64,000 bases of DNA, from assembly GCA_964473255.1 (NCBI GenBank), contig CAYYOT010000004.1, positions 1 to 64,000 on the forward strand, read 5' to 3'. Positions 51,313 through 59,654 of the stretch are shown piece after piece. The position numbers and the translations under genes were made by a program. The notes below the pieces were generated by a model. The model searched no databases. It was not told where the DNA came from and saw only the letters and a list, made by a program, of their open reading frames with translations. How positions within the stretch are numbered: position 1 is the first letter of the stretch; the number at the start of each line of letters is the position of its first letter. Source of the stretch: Kuafuiihalomonas sp964473255. GTDB lineage: Bacteria > Myxococcota > Kuafuiibacteriia > Kuafuiibacteriales > Kuafuiibacteriaceae.

Positions 51313-51657
51313 ATGGGGGACGTCGTCGAGAATTCGGGGAGTACCGCTCGAGACCACCTTGCCAACGAACGGACCTTCTTGGCCTGGGTCCGCACGGCCC
51401 TCGGCCTCGTCGGGCTCGGGGCAGTCCTCGAGCGACTAGCGGCCGACGGCTATCAGCCCGTCGCAGTCACGGCCGGCGTAGGCTTCATCACCTTTGGGGG
51501 CCTGACGCTGATCTACGCCCTGACCCGATACCTTCGGGTCGCGAAGATGCTGGAACAGTCACTATTCCCGGTCGCGCTTCGGGGTCCGGTCGTGGTGGCG
51601 GTGGGAGCGCTACTCGTAGCAGTCGGTGCGCTCGTCTACGTCGTACAGCCCAACTAG
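51313..51657 (+). CDS. DUF202/YidH-like membrane protein
   Basis: A 114-residue protein starting at the ATG at 51313. The family signature is L-A-N-E-R-T-F-L-A-W-V-R-T-A-L, followed by three hydrophobic helices (about 29-46, 56-75, 92-110). Members are small inner-membrane proteins of poorly known role. Upstream frames that extend to 51283 lack support. Confidence 0.9.
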   Translation: MGDVVENSGSTARDHLANERTFLAWVRTALGLVGLGAVLERLAADGYQPVAVTAGVGFITFGGLTLIYALTRYLRVAKMLEQSLFPVALRGPVVVAVGALLVAVGALVYVVQPN

Positions 51658-51937
51658 CGCTCGGAGTTCGAAGAGGCGCACAGTATGGCCTCGCATCTCC
51701 CGACACGATCGCCCGCGAAGCAGCCCGTACGACCTCGTGTCCAACCCTTGCCGGGCGGGCTCCGTTGTTGCCGGCGTCCGGACCGACGGCGGGGAGTTTT
51801 CCTCCCCGCCGAGTCCAGCAGTCCCGACGCTGGGCGGGATGATGCTGCTGTTTCTCGCCGCCGGCTTGCTCGCGATCGTCGGATTGCGTCGACCCAGCGT
51901 TTCGGGGGCCTAGACCGACAGGTTGCGGCTAGAGACG
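51658..51937. other. Intergenic region with a possible gene remnant
   Basis: About 280 bases between the DUF202 gene and the tRNA terminator. A plus-strand frame ending at 51913 finishes with V-P-T-L-G-G-M-M-L-L-F-L-A-A-G and L-R-R-P, which looks like an IPTL-type C-terminal sorting signal (see separate entry). Nothing else was seen. Confidence 0.35.
51800..51913 (+). pseudogene. Possible remnant with IPTL-CTERM-like tail
   Basis: The last ~35 codons before the TAG at 51911-51913 read as a Pro/Ser-rich segment, V-P-T-L, one hydrophobic helix and an Arg end: the arrangement of IPTL/PEP-type protein-sorting tails. Upstream there is no good start or coding pattern, so it would be a decayed or frameshifted gene. 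It might be chance. Confidence 0.25.
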
Positions 51938-51970
51938 AAAAAGGGCGGTCGCAGTTTCCTGCAACCGCCC
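51938..51970 (-). terminator. Rho-independent terminator after the initiator tRNA gene
   Basis: On the minus strand a 12-bp stem with one wobble pair (GGGCGGTTGCAG pairing with CTGCGACCGCCC) and a GAAA loop is followed directly by five T. It lies 14 nt after the tRNA 3' end, in the right orientation. Confidence 0.85.
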
Positions 51971-51981
51971 GGAATGATTGA

Positions 51982-52060
<79 letters not shown>

Positions 52061-52115
52061 GGGAGGCGGAGTTTACTCGCGCGCTTCGCGGCGTCAACCG
52101 AAAAGTCGCGGGCAG

Positions 52116-52766
52116 TCACGGACCGCCGAGATCGTGCTCGAGGGGCTCGGAGACAACGTTTCCCGTAGGGCCGATCTCGCCGCGAAGACGCACCACCTCG
52201 ACGTTCCCGTCGCACGCGATATCGCCTCGCGCTCGAACGATGAACGTTTGGCCGTCGTCGCTGTCGTAACGCAGCTGATGCGTCGGAGCTGCGAGCGGAA
52301 CGAATTCCAGCTGGCTCCAGAGCGGGTGGACGGACCACTCTTGCGGCTCGAGACGGCACACGCGACCTCGTTGCTCGCAGCAGGGTGTCTCCGGCGTCCA
52401 TCCGGTATCGCCCACGGGAAACGTGCCGTGCTCGGCGTGGAAGGCATAAATGCCGCGCTCGATGGCGTGCAGGTTGAGTTGCGCATCGAGTCGGCGGGCC
52501 CGCCACCCGACTCCCAGCGTACCGGGCGCGATCACCGTCAAGATCGCTGCGAGCGACACGAGCCCGGCCAAACTCCCGATCAGGATCGCGCCGAGGGCTT
52601 TGGTCCGGACCCGCTCCGCTTCCGGCCCGCCCTGCAGCTGCAGGAGGGCCGCCACGCCCAGGGCAGCGCCCACGAGAGGCAGCCCGGGGACGATGAGAGC
52701 GATGGACAGACCCAAGGCCCAATCGGCGAGGACCGCGGCCCGAGACTTGGCGGGTGCATCCGTCAT
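52116..52766 (-). CDS. Membrane protein with pilin-like extracytoplasmic domain
   Basis: This 216-residue protein has two hydrophobic helices (about 15-42 and 57-80) separated by a short polar loop, a DUF4190-like start. The C-terminal part, L-D-A-Q-L-N-L-H-A-I-E-R-G-I-Y-A-F-H-A-E-H-G-like, resembles the loop after the helix in type II secretion pseudopilins, though no prepilin cleavage site is visible. Its start overlaps the preceding stop (ATGA at 52763-52766). Function unknown; the coupling to a CoA-transferase gene may be only translational. Confidence 0.65.
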   Translation of the reverse strand: MTDAPAKSRAAVLADWALGLSIALIVPGLPLVGAALGVAALLQLQGGPEAERVRTKALGAILIGSLAGLVSLAAILTVIAPGTLGVGWRARRLDAQLNLHAIERGIYAFHAEHGTFPVGDTGWTPETPCCEQRGRVCRLEPQEWSVHPLWSQLEFVPLAAPTHQLRYDSDDGQTFIVRARGDIACDGNVEVVRLRGEIGPTGNVVSEPLEHDLGGP

Positions 52767-53923
52767 GCGTCGGTGCCTCTCCCGAGCGCGGACAACACAT
52801 CTGCGAGGAAGGCTCCATCGAGATTGGTCGCTCGCAGCTCGGACGCCGTGTGTTCTCCCAGTCGCGGCGCCGGCCCCAAGGCAGAGCGCCGCGTCCACGG
52901 ACTGCGGACGGCTCCGGAGCCATCGACCACGCCCCGCTCGAGATGGTGCGGATCCGACAGCGTTTCCGACGGGGTGAGCACCGGCTCCACACACGCCTCG
53001 ACCTCTCGAAAGAGCCGAGTCCACTCGGCCCGCGTGCGCTCGAGCAAGACACCCTGCACCTCTGTTCGAGCCGCGCGTCCCGCCTCGCCCCCATCATGCC
53101 CCGAGTTCGTGAGATCCTCGCGACCTATCGCCGCGCAGAACGCCGACCAGAACTTGGGCTCGAGGGCTCCGACCGCCAGGTGGCCGTCACTCGCCCGGTA
53201 GAGCGAGTAGCAGGGGCGCGAACCATCGAGGAGCTCGTCGCCGGCGGTCACCGTCCCGCCCGCCCGGAGCTTGCCCCAGGCCATGGCGCCAAAGGTCAGC
53301 GCGGCATCCGACAGCGAAAGATCGAGGATGCTGCCCCGCCCCGTTCGCTCACGCTTGTAGAGCGCCAGGGCGATCGCGGCCACCGCGCTCAAGGAACCAC
53401 CGACGTCGGCGGACTGAACGACGGGTACCGATTCGCCCGACCCGTGGAGCGCTCCAGCCCGAGCCATATAGCCGATGTCGTGGCCGGCGCGCGCACGGTC
53501 CGGTCCGATGCCGAATCCCGAGAGCGATGCCACGACCAAGGAAGGAAACTCGGACCGCACTGCGTCCGAGCCAAATCCGAATCGCTCCATGACGCCCGGT
53601 CGAAAGGAGTCGAAGAGGACGTCGGCAGACGCGATCAGCGCTCTCAAGGCGGCGCGACCGGCCTCCTCGCGAAGGTCGAGCGCCACGCTGCGCTTGTTCG
53701 CGTTCAAGACGTCGAAAAGCCCCGAGTGGGGAGGGTCCGAAAGGAGCGGCGGAACCCAGCGGGTCATGTCGCCCCCGCTCGGGTCCTCGATCTTCACCAC
53801 CGTCGCCCCCAGCTCGGCGAGCCACCGGGTCGCGAGCGGACCCGGCAGAAGCCGCGAAAGGTCGACGACCCGTACACCCTCCAGCGCGCCATCGAGACCC
53901 AGAGTTTCGTCGTCCCGAGTCAT
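52763..53923 (-). CDS. CaiB/BaiF (class III) CoA-transferase or alpha-methylacyl-CoA racemase-like protein
   Basis: This 386-residue protein has the start V-R-V-V-D-L-S-R-L-L-P-G-P near 17-29, the CoA-binding region V-K-I-E-D-P near 43, and the catalytic D149 in A-G-H-D-I-G-Y. Class III transferases move CoA between acids; the racemase branch epimerises alpha-methyl-acyl-CoA. With the nearby SCP2-like and HMG-CoA-lyase genes it suggests lipid or branched-acid degradation. It ends by overlapping the start of the pilin-like gene. Confidence 0.87.
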   Translation of the reverse strand: MTRDDETLGLDGALEGVRVVDLSRLLPGPLATRWLAELGATVVKIEDPSGGDMTRWVPPLLSDPPHSGLFDVLNANKRSVALDLREEAGRAALRALIASADVLFDSFRPGVMERFGFGSDAVRSEFPSLVVASLSGFGIGPDRARAGHDIGYMARAGALHGSGESVPVVQSADVGGSLSAVAAIALALYKRERTGRGSILDLSLSDAALTFGAMAWGKLRAGGTVTAGDELLDGSRPCYSLYRASDGHLAVGALEPKFWSAFCAAIGREDLTNSGHDGGEAGRAARTEVQGVLLERTRAEWTRLFREVEACVEPVLTPSETLSDPHHLERGVVDGSGAVRSPWTRRSALGPAPRLGEHTASELRATNLDGAFLADVLSALGRGTDA

Positions 53924-54072
53924 GATCGGCGATCAACGAACGACTGCCGCTCGAGAGGAAGGAGTCGGCCAAGCCAAACCGACATCGAGACCGACGGGGC
54001 GACGATACCGCGTAGGCCCGGCCGGGCGCGGCGCATCGTGAAGGCCCGGACGAGGCCCGGAAGGAAAGAATT

Positions 54073-54402
54073 TCAGCCCAGGACCTGCTGAAGCTTCATT
54101 GCAAGACCCATGTCTCCTTTGATCTTCAGCTTGCCCTGCATGAACGCCATCTGACCGTTGAGCCGGCCCTCGACAAGCGCCACGAAGTCCTCGGCCTTCA
54201 TCGAAACCGTCACGCCGGGTGCTTCGAGCGTTCCCGTACCCACTTGCTCTCCGGTCGGCTTTGTGAGGTCGATGAACCACTGCCCTTCGCCCTCGCCGGT
54301 GAGGTCGAACTGATAGGAGCTGTTGATCTGCGAAGCCAGCTCGGGTTTTGCCGCTAGACGCTCAGGGATGGTGGTCGAGAAGATCTCGCTCGCGGTCGCC
54401 AT
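54073..54402 (-). CDS. SCP2 sterol-carrier-domain protein
   Basis: A 109-residue single-domain SCP2 protein: I-N-S-S-Y-Q-F, G-Q-W-F-I-D-L, V-S-M-K-A-E-D-F and the A-F-M-Q-G-K-L-K-I-K-G-D family ending. It binds and presents lipids or fatty-acyl groups, often with acyl-CoA enzymes. Alone on the minus strand, 149 nt upstream of the CoA-transferase-like gene on the same strand. Length typical. Confidence 0.92.
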   Translation of the reverse strand: MATASEIFSTTIPERLAAKPELASQINSSYQFDLTGEGEGQWFIDLTKPTGEQVGTGTLEAPGVTVSMKAEDFVALVEGRLNGQMAFMQGKLKIKGDMGLAMKLQQVLG

Positions 54403-54522
54403 ATTGACTGAAGAGTCAATCGGCTCAGCCGCCCAAAGTCAACGTTGAAACCCGAGCCTCGACACGGCGTTGGAGCACAACGGGACGACCGGCTGGCTGT
54501 AGGATGCTATGCTCGGACCGTC

Positions 54523-55452
54523 GTGGAAAGGGTCAGCGTCTACGAAGTCGGCCTCCGCGATGGCCTGCAGAACGAACCGGCGTTCGTGGCCACCGATGCC
54601 AAGATCGACCTCGCCCACCGGCTGGTCCACGCCGGGCTTCGTCGCATCGAGCTCACCAGCTTCGTGAGTCCCCGCTGGATCCCGCAGCTCGCCGACAACG
54701 CCGATGTCGTGGAGGGCGTCGAGCACGTGGAAGGCGTTCGCTACTCGGCGCTCGTTCCCAACATGAAGGGGCTGCGCGGCGCGCTCGACGCCGGCCTCGA
54801 AGAAATCGCAATCTTCCTTTCGGCGACCGAGTCGCACTCGAAGAAGAACATCAACAAGACGGTCGACGAAGCCCTCGATGTCCTCGGCGAAGTCAGCCGC
54901 GAAGCCAAAGCCAACGGACTGTTCGTGCGCGGTTACCTCAGCACCGTGTTCGGCTGCCCGTACGAAGGCCGCGTGGAGCCCGATCGCCCCCACGAGCTGA
55001 CCCTGCGCCTCTTCGAGGAGCTGGGGGTCGATGAAGTGAGCCTCGGCGACACGATCGGCGTGGCCAATCCACTCCAGGTACGTACCCTCTTGAAGATGGT
55101 TCGAGACAGCGTGGGCCTCGAGCGCATCGCGATGCACATGCACGACACCCGCGGCACCGCCTTGGCCAACGTTCTCGCCGGCCTCGACGAAGGCGTTCGC
55201 ACGTTCGATTCCGCCTTCGGAGGGTTGGGCGGCTGCCCCTACGCTCCCGGGGCCTCCGGTAACCTTGCCACCGAAGACCTGGTCTACATGCTGGAAGGTA
55301 TGGGCTTCGACACCGGGGTGGACCTCGATCGCCTCTTCGTTGCGTCGGAGACCGCCGCCGACCTACTCGGCAAGTCGCTGCCGTCCAAGGTGTTCCAGTC
55401 CGAGCTCGGTCGACGCCGCAAAGAAGCCGAGCGGCGGGCGCGGGCCAGCTGA
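54523..55452 (+). CDS. mvaB: Hydroxymethylglutaryl-CoA lyase
   Basis: This 309-residue protein cleaves HMG-CoA to acetyl-CoA and acetoacetate, the last step of leucine breakdown. Active-site motifs: G-L-R12-D13-G-L-Q-N-E, the metal-binding M-H-M-H-D-T-R near 205-211, and G-L-G-G-C-P-Y-A-P-G-A-S-G-N near 235 with the catalytic Cys. I choose the GTG at 54523, which gives the family N-terminus; upstream extension to 54445 has no support. The metalloprotease gene begins 2 nt after its stop. Confidence 0.93.
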   Translation: MERVSVYEVGLRDGLQNEPAFVATDAKIDLAHRLVHAGLRRIELTSFVSPRWIPQLADNADVVEGVEHVEGVRYSALVPNMKGLRGALDAGLEEIAIFLSATESHSKKNINKTVDEALDVLGEVSREAKANGLFVRGYLSTVFGCPYEGRVEPDRPHELTLRLFEELGVDEVSLGDTIGVANPLQVRTLLKMVRDSVGLERIAMHMHDTRGTALANVLAGLDEGVRTFDSAFGGLGGCPYAPGASGNLATEDLVYMLEGMGFDTGVDLDRLFVASETAADLLGKSLPSKVFQSELGRRRKEAERRARAS

Positions 55453-55454
55453 TC

Positions 55455-56912
55455 TTGAGATTCGCGGGGGCCGCCGCCCTGACGCTCGTCGCGACCTCCG
55501 CCCACGCCGGAACGCCGCCCGGCTTTGCCGACGAGATCCGGCGCGCCCTCAAGGAAGGACCGCGTGGGGTCCCAAAAAATCGGGTCCTGCTCCAAGACCC
55601 TCGTCTGCGGGTATCGGTCACCGAGCGCTTTCTCTGGGTGGAAGATCTCGACCTCTCGCTGCCGCTCGCCCCGTGGATGTCGCCAGCCCCCTTCACCGAG
55701 GCCTTCGACATCGCTCGACGCGCCTGGTTCGACTCCGGGCAGCCGGTCGACGTCAAAGCGCTCGCCGTCTTCGTGAGCTTCGACGTCGGCGCTCAGAATC
55801 CCTTCTATCTGGCGATGGCCAACGACGTGCGCGGGATCGGCCAGCGCATCTTCGACGATACGCCCGAGTCCGACGTCGATGGCTTCATCTGGATGGGCAA
55901 TCTGGAAGAACTGTGGCGCGCGGGACCGGACTTCTATCGGGAAGCGTTCATCCACGAGGTCGCACATCGCTGGGGGGTATACGTCGACGTCGACCACCCG
56001 GGGCTGGCCACCGACGCGCTTCGAGGTCGCCAAGACCAGCACTGGTCGTTCCTCGCCGACACGGACACGAGCCCCATGGACGGAAACGACTGGCTCTTCA
56101 GCGGTAACGAGGCGACCACGATCTACTCGGTTCCGCACGAGCCCAGTTTCAGCCCGTTGGACCTCTACCTGATGGGCCTCGTTCCCCCGGACGCCGTGGA
56201 GCCATGGTCCGTGATCACTGCGTTCGAAGATAAGACTCCCGACTGGGTCAATGTCTCGCCCCTGACCATTCCCGCGCACCGGCTGGACGTCACTGTTACC
56301 CTCACCGGAGCCGTGCGGGAGACGGTCGAGATCGCCGACGTGCTGAGCGCCGAGGGCCCCCGCGCTCCCTCGGTTGGGCCGACGACGTGGCCGATCGGAA
56401 TCGTACTGATCAGCAGTGGCTTCACCGGTCGCGCGAGCGCGGCGGACCGCGCGCGCTTCGACGCCACGCTCAAGGACGTCGTCGGCACGTACGGCCAGGC
56501 CACCGGGGGGCGCATGGTCCTGCGCGCCACGACCGTGGGCGGAGGCATCAGGGGCAAGGGCGAAGATTGCGCCCAGGACGGCGACTGCGATCTCGCGCGC
56601 ACCGATGGCTGCCAGCCCGAGGTCAACGTCTGTGCCGTGCGCTGCGAAGGCGACGAGGTCTGTTCGATCGGCGAAGCCTGCTGCGACGCCTGGTGCCAGC
56701 CCGCCTCCGTCTGCACCCCCGACCGACCGGACGCCGGCGTCCAACCCGATGCGGCAGCTCCCGCCGACGCTGGTCCCATCGCTCGGCGCCCCGAAAGCTC
56801 TTCGTGCCAAAGCGCCACCGGCGCTTCGACCGCGCCCATCGGCGTGCTCTTCGCGAGCGCGCTCCTCCGCCGACGACGCCCGACGCTCAGTCGGTCGCGC
56901 CGCGCTCGTTGA
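55455..56912 (+). CDS. Secreted HExxH metalloprotease-like protein with MYXO-CTERM-like tail
   Basis: This 485-residue protein starts at TTG, 2 nt after HMG-CoA lyase, with a signal peptide (about 1-19, ending S-A-H-A). The likely zinc motif is H-E-V-A-H near 167, followed by a H-P-G segment. A Cys-rich stretch lies near 390-430 (disulfide-like), then a Pro/Ala/Asp spacer. The C-terminus has C-Q-S-A-T-G, one hydrophobic helix and R-R-R-R, the arrangement of a MYXO-CTERM sorting tail. Substrate unknown. Its 3' end overlaps the convergent tryptophan dioxygenase gene by 26 nt. Confidence 0.75.
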   Translation: MRFAGAAALTLVATSAHAGTPPGFADEIRRALKEGPRGVPKNRVLLQDPRLRVSVTERFLWVEDLDLSLPLAPWMSPAPFTEAFDIARRAWFDSGQPVDVKALAVFVSFDVGAQNPFYLAMANDVRGIGQRIFDDTPESDVDGFIWMGNLEELWRAGPDFYREAFIHEVAHRWGVYVDVDHPGLATDALRGRQDQHWSFLADTDTSPMDGNDWLFSGNEATTIYSVPHEPSFSPLDLYLMGLVPPDAVEPWSVITAFEDKTPDWVNVSPLTIPAHRLDVTVTLTGAVRETVEIADVLSAEGPRAPSVGPTTWPIGIVLISSGFTGRASAADRARFDATLKDVVGTYGQATGGRMVLRATTVGGGIRGKGEDCAQDGDCDLARTDGCQPEVNVCAVRCEGDEVCSIGEACCDAWCQPASVCTPDRPDAGVQPDAAAPADAGPIARRPESSSCQSATGASTAPIGVLFASALLRRRRPTLSRSRRAR

Positions 56913-57564
56913 CGAGGCGTGTGAAGTCGTTCACCGCCTCCCAAAGATCGGGGAGGAGATGCTCACGCATGCCGGCGGTCAACAGCTCGGCCGGAGCGCC
57001 CTTGAGCGATTTCACGAAGGCCCCGATCTGACGCTCGACCAGGCGGAAGTGCGCAAAGCGCCAAGAGCGGAACCATTGGTCCAGCTCGTAGAGGGAGCGC
57101 ATCAGCTGGTGGAGCTCGTGGTAGCGGTGAGGCTCGTCGAGCACGTGAACGGGCGTGACGCCCCGCCGCTCGAAGACGGCGCGAACCGGCGGAGCGATGG
57201 TGTCGCCCATCTTGAGAAGCGCATTGAATCCTGGGGATTCCTGCCCACTGCCTCGACCGAGCGTCGCGCGGATGGCGACGTACTCCTTGGGGGGCATCTT
57301 CTCCAGGATCTCGAGCTGCTGGGTGAGCAGCTGCTCGACCTGCGCCGCGCGGGCGAAGAGGTCAGCAGCTTCGGACAGACGGTCGTCGTTCAGGTAGCCC
57401 ACCGCCGCGTCGACGTCGTGCAAGATGACCTGCATCCACAGTTCGGCCGTTTGGTGGGTAACCTGAAATAGCAGCTCTCCGTGGGCGACCAGACCATCTC
57501 GAGGCCGCATGAGTTCGAAGAGCTCATCCGTGCGGATGTACTTCTCGTAGTCGGTCTTGGCCAT
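56887..57564 (-). CDS. kynA: Tryptophan 2,3-dioxygenase
   Basis: This 225-residue haem protein opens the indole ring of tryptophan, first step of the kynurenine route. The haem/substrate motif H-G-E-L-L-F-Q-V-T-H-Q-T-A-E-L-W is near 28-43, an Arg-rich R-A-T-L-G-R-G-S-G segment near 98-106 follows, and F-R-S-W-R-F-A-H near 165 probably holds the proximal His. It is shorter than the ~280-residue typical bacterial enzyme, at both ends. No other kynurenine genes are in the window. Confidence 0.85.
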   Translation of the reverse strand: MAKTDYEKYIRTDELFELMRPRDGLVAHGELLFQVTHQTAELWMQVILHDVDAAVGYLNDDRLSEAADLFARAAQVEQLLTQQLEILEKMPPKEYVAIRATLGRGSGQESPGFNALLKMGDTIAPPVRAVFERRGVTPVHVLDEPHRYHELHQLMRSLYELDQWFRSWRFAHFRLVERQIGAFVKSLKGAPAELLTAGMREHLLPDLWEAVNDFTRLVNERGATD

Positions 57565-57597
57565 TCGATGCCGGGTACAGCCGGCCGGCCCGAAGGG

Positions 57598-58584
57598 TCA
57601 AGACTTGGAAAGACCGATGGCTTCGACGTCGGCGATCAGTGCGCGCGCTGCGTCGTCGAGCCCCGACGACCCCTGGCGCAGCGTGAAGGAAAGCCCGTCC
57701 GCCATCTCGATGAAGATCGCGCCCTGACTCCCCCGAGGCGTATACAGAGGGTCGGAGGGCACGAGCCCTTCGACTTCCACCTGCCCGCGAACCTTGCCGT
57801 CCGACCCGCGCTCGATGGTCGTGACCTGGCGGTACTGAATCCCCTCCTCGGCCGCCTCGATGATCGTCTCGTCTTTGACTTCATCGCAGCCCGATCGCGC
57901 GACGTCGACGACGCGCAGCGAACCTCCAAACCACACGTTGGCCAGCAACGCGGCTTTCGCCGCCGAGTCCCAGCCGTCGACGTCGAGAACCGCATCGGCT
58001 TCGGCGATGCCTCGCGCCTGGGCCCGAGCCAGCCCTCGCCCTCGACCGCCGCCCAGCGCCACCGCTTCCAGGACCAGCGACGAGGTCTGGTTGAGGACTC
58101 CGCGCACGAGCTGCACGTCGGAGCGACCCAAACTCCGCATCCAGTGGAAGACGGGCAGGCCGTCGAGGATCGTCGCCTCGAAGCGGAGCTGGACCCCATG
58201 CTCCGCGGCCCGCGTCGACAGGTCCTTGTAGCCCAGAGCGATCGGCGCCTTGTTCGAAGTGACGCAGTGGATCCCGCGATCGAGCGCCGCCCGCAGCATC
58301 GACAAGGCGGGCTCGCCGCTACGTATGTTCTGCGGGATGCACTCGATGACGACGTCGGGCTCGGTGCGCTCCAGGATCTCGTCGATGTCCTCGACGGTCT
58401 GTGCCGGAAAGCCCTCCGACTCGAGGAGACCGAGCGCCTCGCCTGCGGGCAATCCCTCAGGAGCGAGCAGGCGTCCGCGGTGGGCGGTCACGACGCCGAC
58501 CAACAGGTCCGATCGCTGCTGGTCGCGAAGCCGCCTGAGAAACGCCCGCCCAAGCGAGCCGGCGCCCAACAGCAAGAGCCGCAT
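57598..58584 (-). CDS. Homoserine dehydrogenase
   Basis: This 328-residue protein has an N-terminal Rossmann loop (L-L-L-G-A-G-S-L-G) and catalytic-domain motifs C-V-T-S-N-K-A-P near 105, G-V-L-N-Q-T-S-S near 162, and D-V-D-G-W-D-S-A-A-K-A-A-L-L near 205 containing the catalytic Asp/Lys. It reduces aspartate semialdehyde to homoserine. I prefer the ATG at 58584 because the Rossmann strand then begins at once; an ATG at 58605 adds seven residues. No C-terminal ACT domain is present, so it may be feedback-insensitive. Confidence 0.85.
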   Translation of the reverse strand: MRLLLLGAGSLGRAFLRRLRDQQRSDLLVGVVTAHRGRLLAPEGLPAGEALGLLESEGFPAQTVEDIDEILERTEPDVVIECIPQNIRSGEPALSMLRAALDRGIHCVTSNKAPIALGYKDLSTRAAEHGVQLRFEATILDGLPVFHWMRSLGRSDVQLVRGVLNQTSSLVLEAVALGGGRGRGLARAQARGIAEADAVLDVDGWDSAAKAALLANVWFGGSLRVVDVARSGCDEVKDETIIEAAEEGIQYRQVTTIERGSDGKVRGQVEVEGLVPSDPLYTPRGSQGAIFIEMADGLSFTLRQGSSGLDDAARALIADVEAIGLSKS

Positions 58585-58639
58585 CGTCTGTGACGCATAG
58601 CGCATTCAGGGGACCGGGCACACCCCAATCCTGCGCCGC

Positions 58640-58894
58640 TCAGTCGCGGAGGACAGGCCCCGTATCGGGCACATCGGAGGCCGGCGCGAGGCCCGAGCCA
58701 AACAGCTCGAGCTGCGACGTATCGAACAGACCGAGCTGACCGGGGATGTGGCGGGCGTGCGCCTCGAGCACCAGGTCGACGCCCTCTCGTATGTAGGATG
58801 CGACCGGCACCTGTGTGCGGTCCGACAGCAGCTTCAGCAGCCGATCCTGCTCCGCCTCGAGATAGACCGTTGTGGCGACCTTCCGGCGAGCCAT
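58640..58894 (-). CDS. Ribbon-helix-helix (CopG/Arc-like) DNA-binding protein
   Basis: This 84-residue protein has an N-terminal ribbon-helix-helix fold: A-T-T-V-Y-L strand, helix L-L-K-L-L-S-D-R-T, then S-Y-I-R-E-G-V-D-L-V. The C-terminal ~35 residues are acidic and Leu/Phe-containing and could bind a partner. In many genomes such proteins are antitoxins, but no toxin-like gene adjoins it. It lies divergent from the Asp-rich lipoprotein. Confidence 0.8.
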   Translation of the reverse strand: MARRKVATTVYLEAEQDRLLKLLSDRTQVPVASYIREGVDLVLEAHARHIPGQLGLFDTSQLELFGSGLAPASDVPDTGPVLRD

Positions 58895-58982
58895 GGCTCG
58901 ACCATGGTACTCAGGTCACGCCCACCGCCCAAGAAATCGGGCCGGTTGACGGCGAGTCGGGTTGCGCCGATCGTTCGACGCG

Positions 58983-59603
58983 ATGCGAATCTCCGCCATC
59001 GCCTTCGCGGCCCTCGGCGCTGCCGCCTGCGCGAGCTCGAAGTCGTCGACCGGTGCGTCCGAGTCGGAAGCCACGACCGCGACCCTGCCCAGCCGCAAGC
59101 CTCTGGTCACCATCTGCGACGCCCCCCCGACCGCGAACGTCCGCACGACGGATCTCAACGAGGACGGCATACCGGAAACGACCAAGTACTATGATGAGGT
59201 CCCCGACCCCGAGCGCCCCGGGCAGCGAAAGTCGATCCTGATTCGTCAGGAGCTCGACCTGACCTGGGACGGCCGGACCGACATCTGCCGCTACTTCGAC
59301 GCCGACGGGAAAGTCGAAAAGGAAGAGTGGGACCTCGACTACGATGGCAAGGTCGACGAGGTTCGATTCTATGAACAGGGTGTGATCGTTCGCTCCGAGC
59401 GCGACCGCAATAACGACGGTCAGCCCGACGTTTTCCGCTACTACGTCGAGGGCCGCCTGGAGCGGAAAGAGACCGACACCAACGGCAACGGACGCATCGA
59501 CCGGTGGGAGTACTACGAAGGACGCGTGCTCGACCGGGTCGGTATCGACAAGGACCACGACGGCTCGGTCGACACGTGGGCCAAAGCCGCAACGCAGAGC
59601 TGA
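58983..59603 (+). CDS. Asp-rich repeat lipoprotein (dockerin/EF-hand-like loops)
   Basis: This 206-residue protein starts at the ATG at 58983, with a lipoprotein signal ending A-A-A-C near residue 16. Six regularly spaced acidic loops follow, of the form D-x-N/D-x-D-G-x-x-D then an aromatic Y/F pair (for example D-L-N-E-D-G, D-L-D-Y-D-G, D-R-N-N-D-G, D-K-D-H-D-G). Each is about 20-23 residues from the next, like calcium-binding loops of EF-hand or thrombospondin type. It is probably a surface calcium-binding structural protein. Confidence 0.8.
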   Translation: MRISAIAFAALGAAACASSKSSTGASESEATTATLPSRKPLVTICDAPPTANVRTTDLNEDGIPETTKYYDEVPDPERPGQRKSILIRQELDLTWDGRTDICRYFDADGKVEKEEWDLDYDGKVDEVRFYEQGVIVRSERDRNNDGQPDVFRYYVEGRLERKETDTNGNGRIDRWEYYEGRVLDRVGIDKDHDGSVDTWAKAATQS

Positions 59604-59654
59604 CCCGACCGGTCCGTCCCCTCGGGGCCCGCCGCCCGAGCGAGGCCACCCCGT

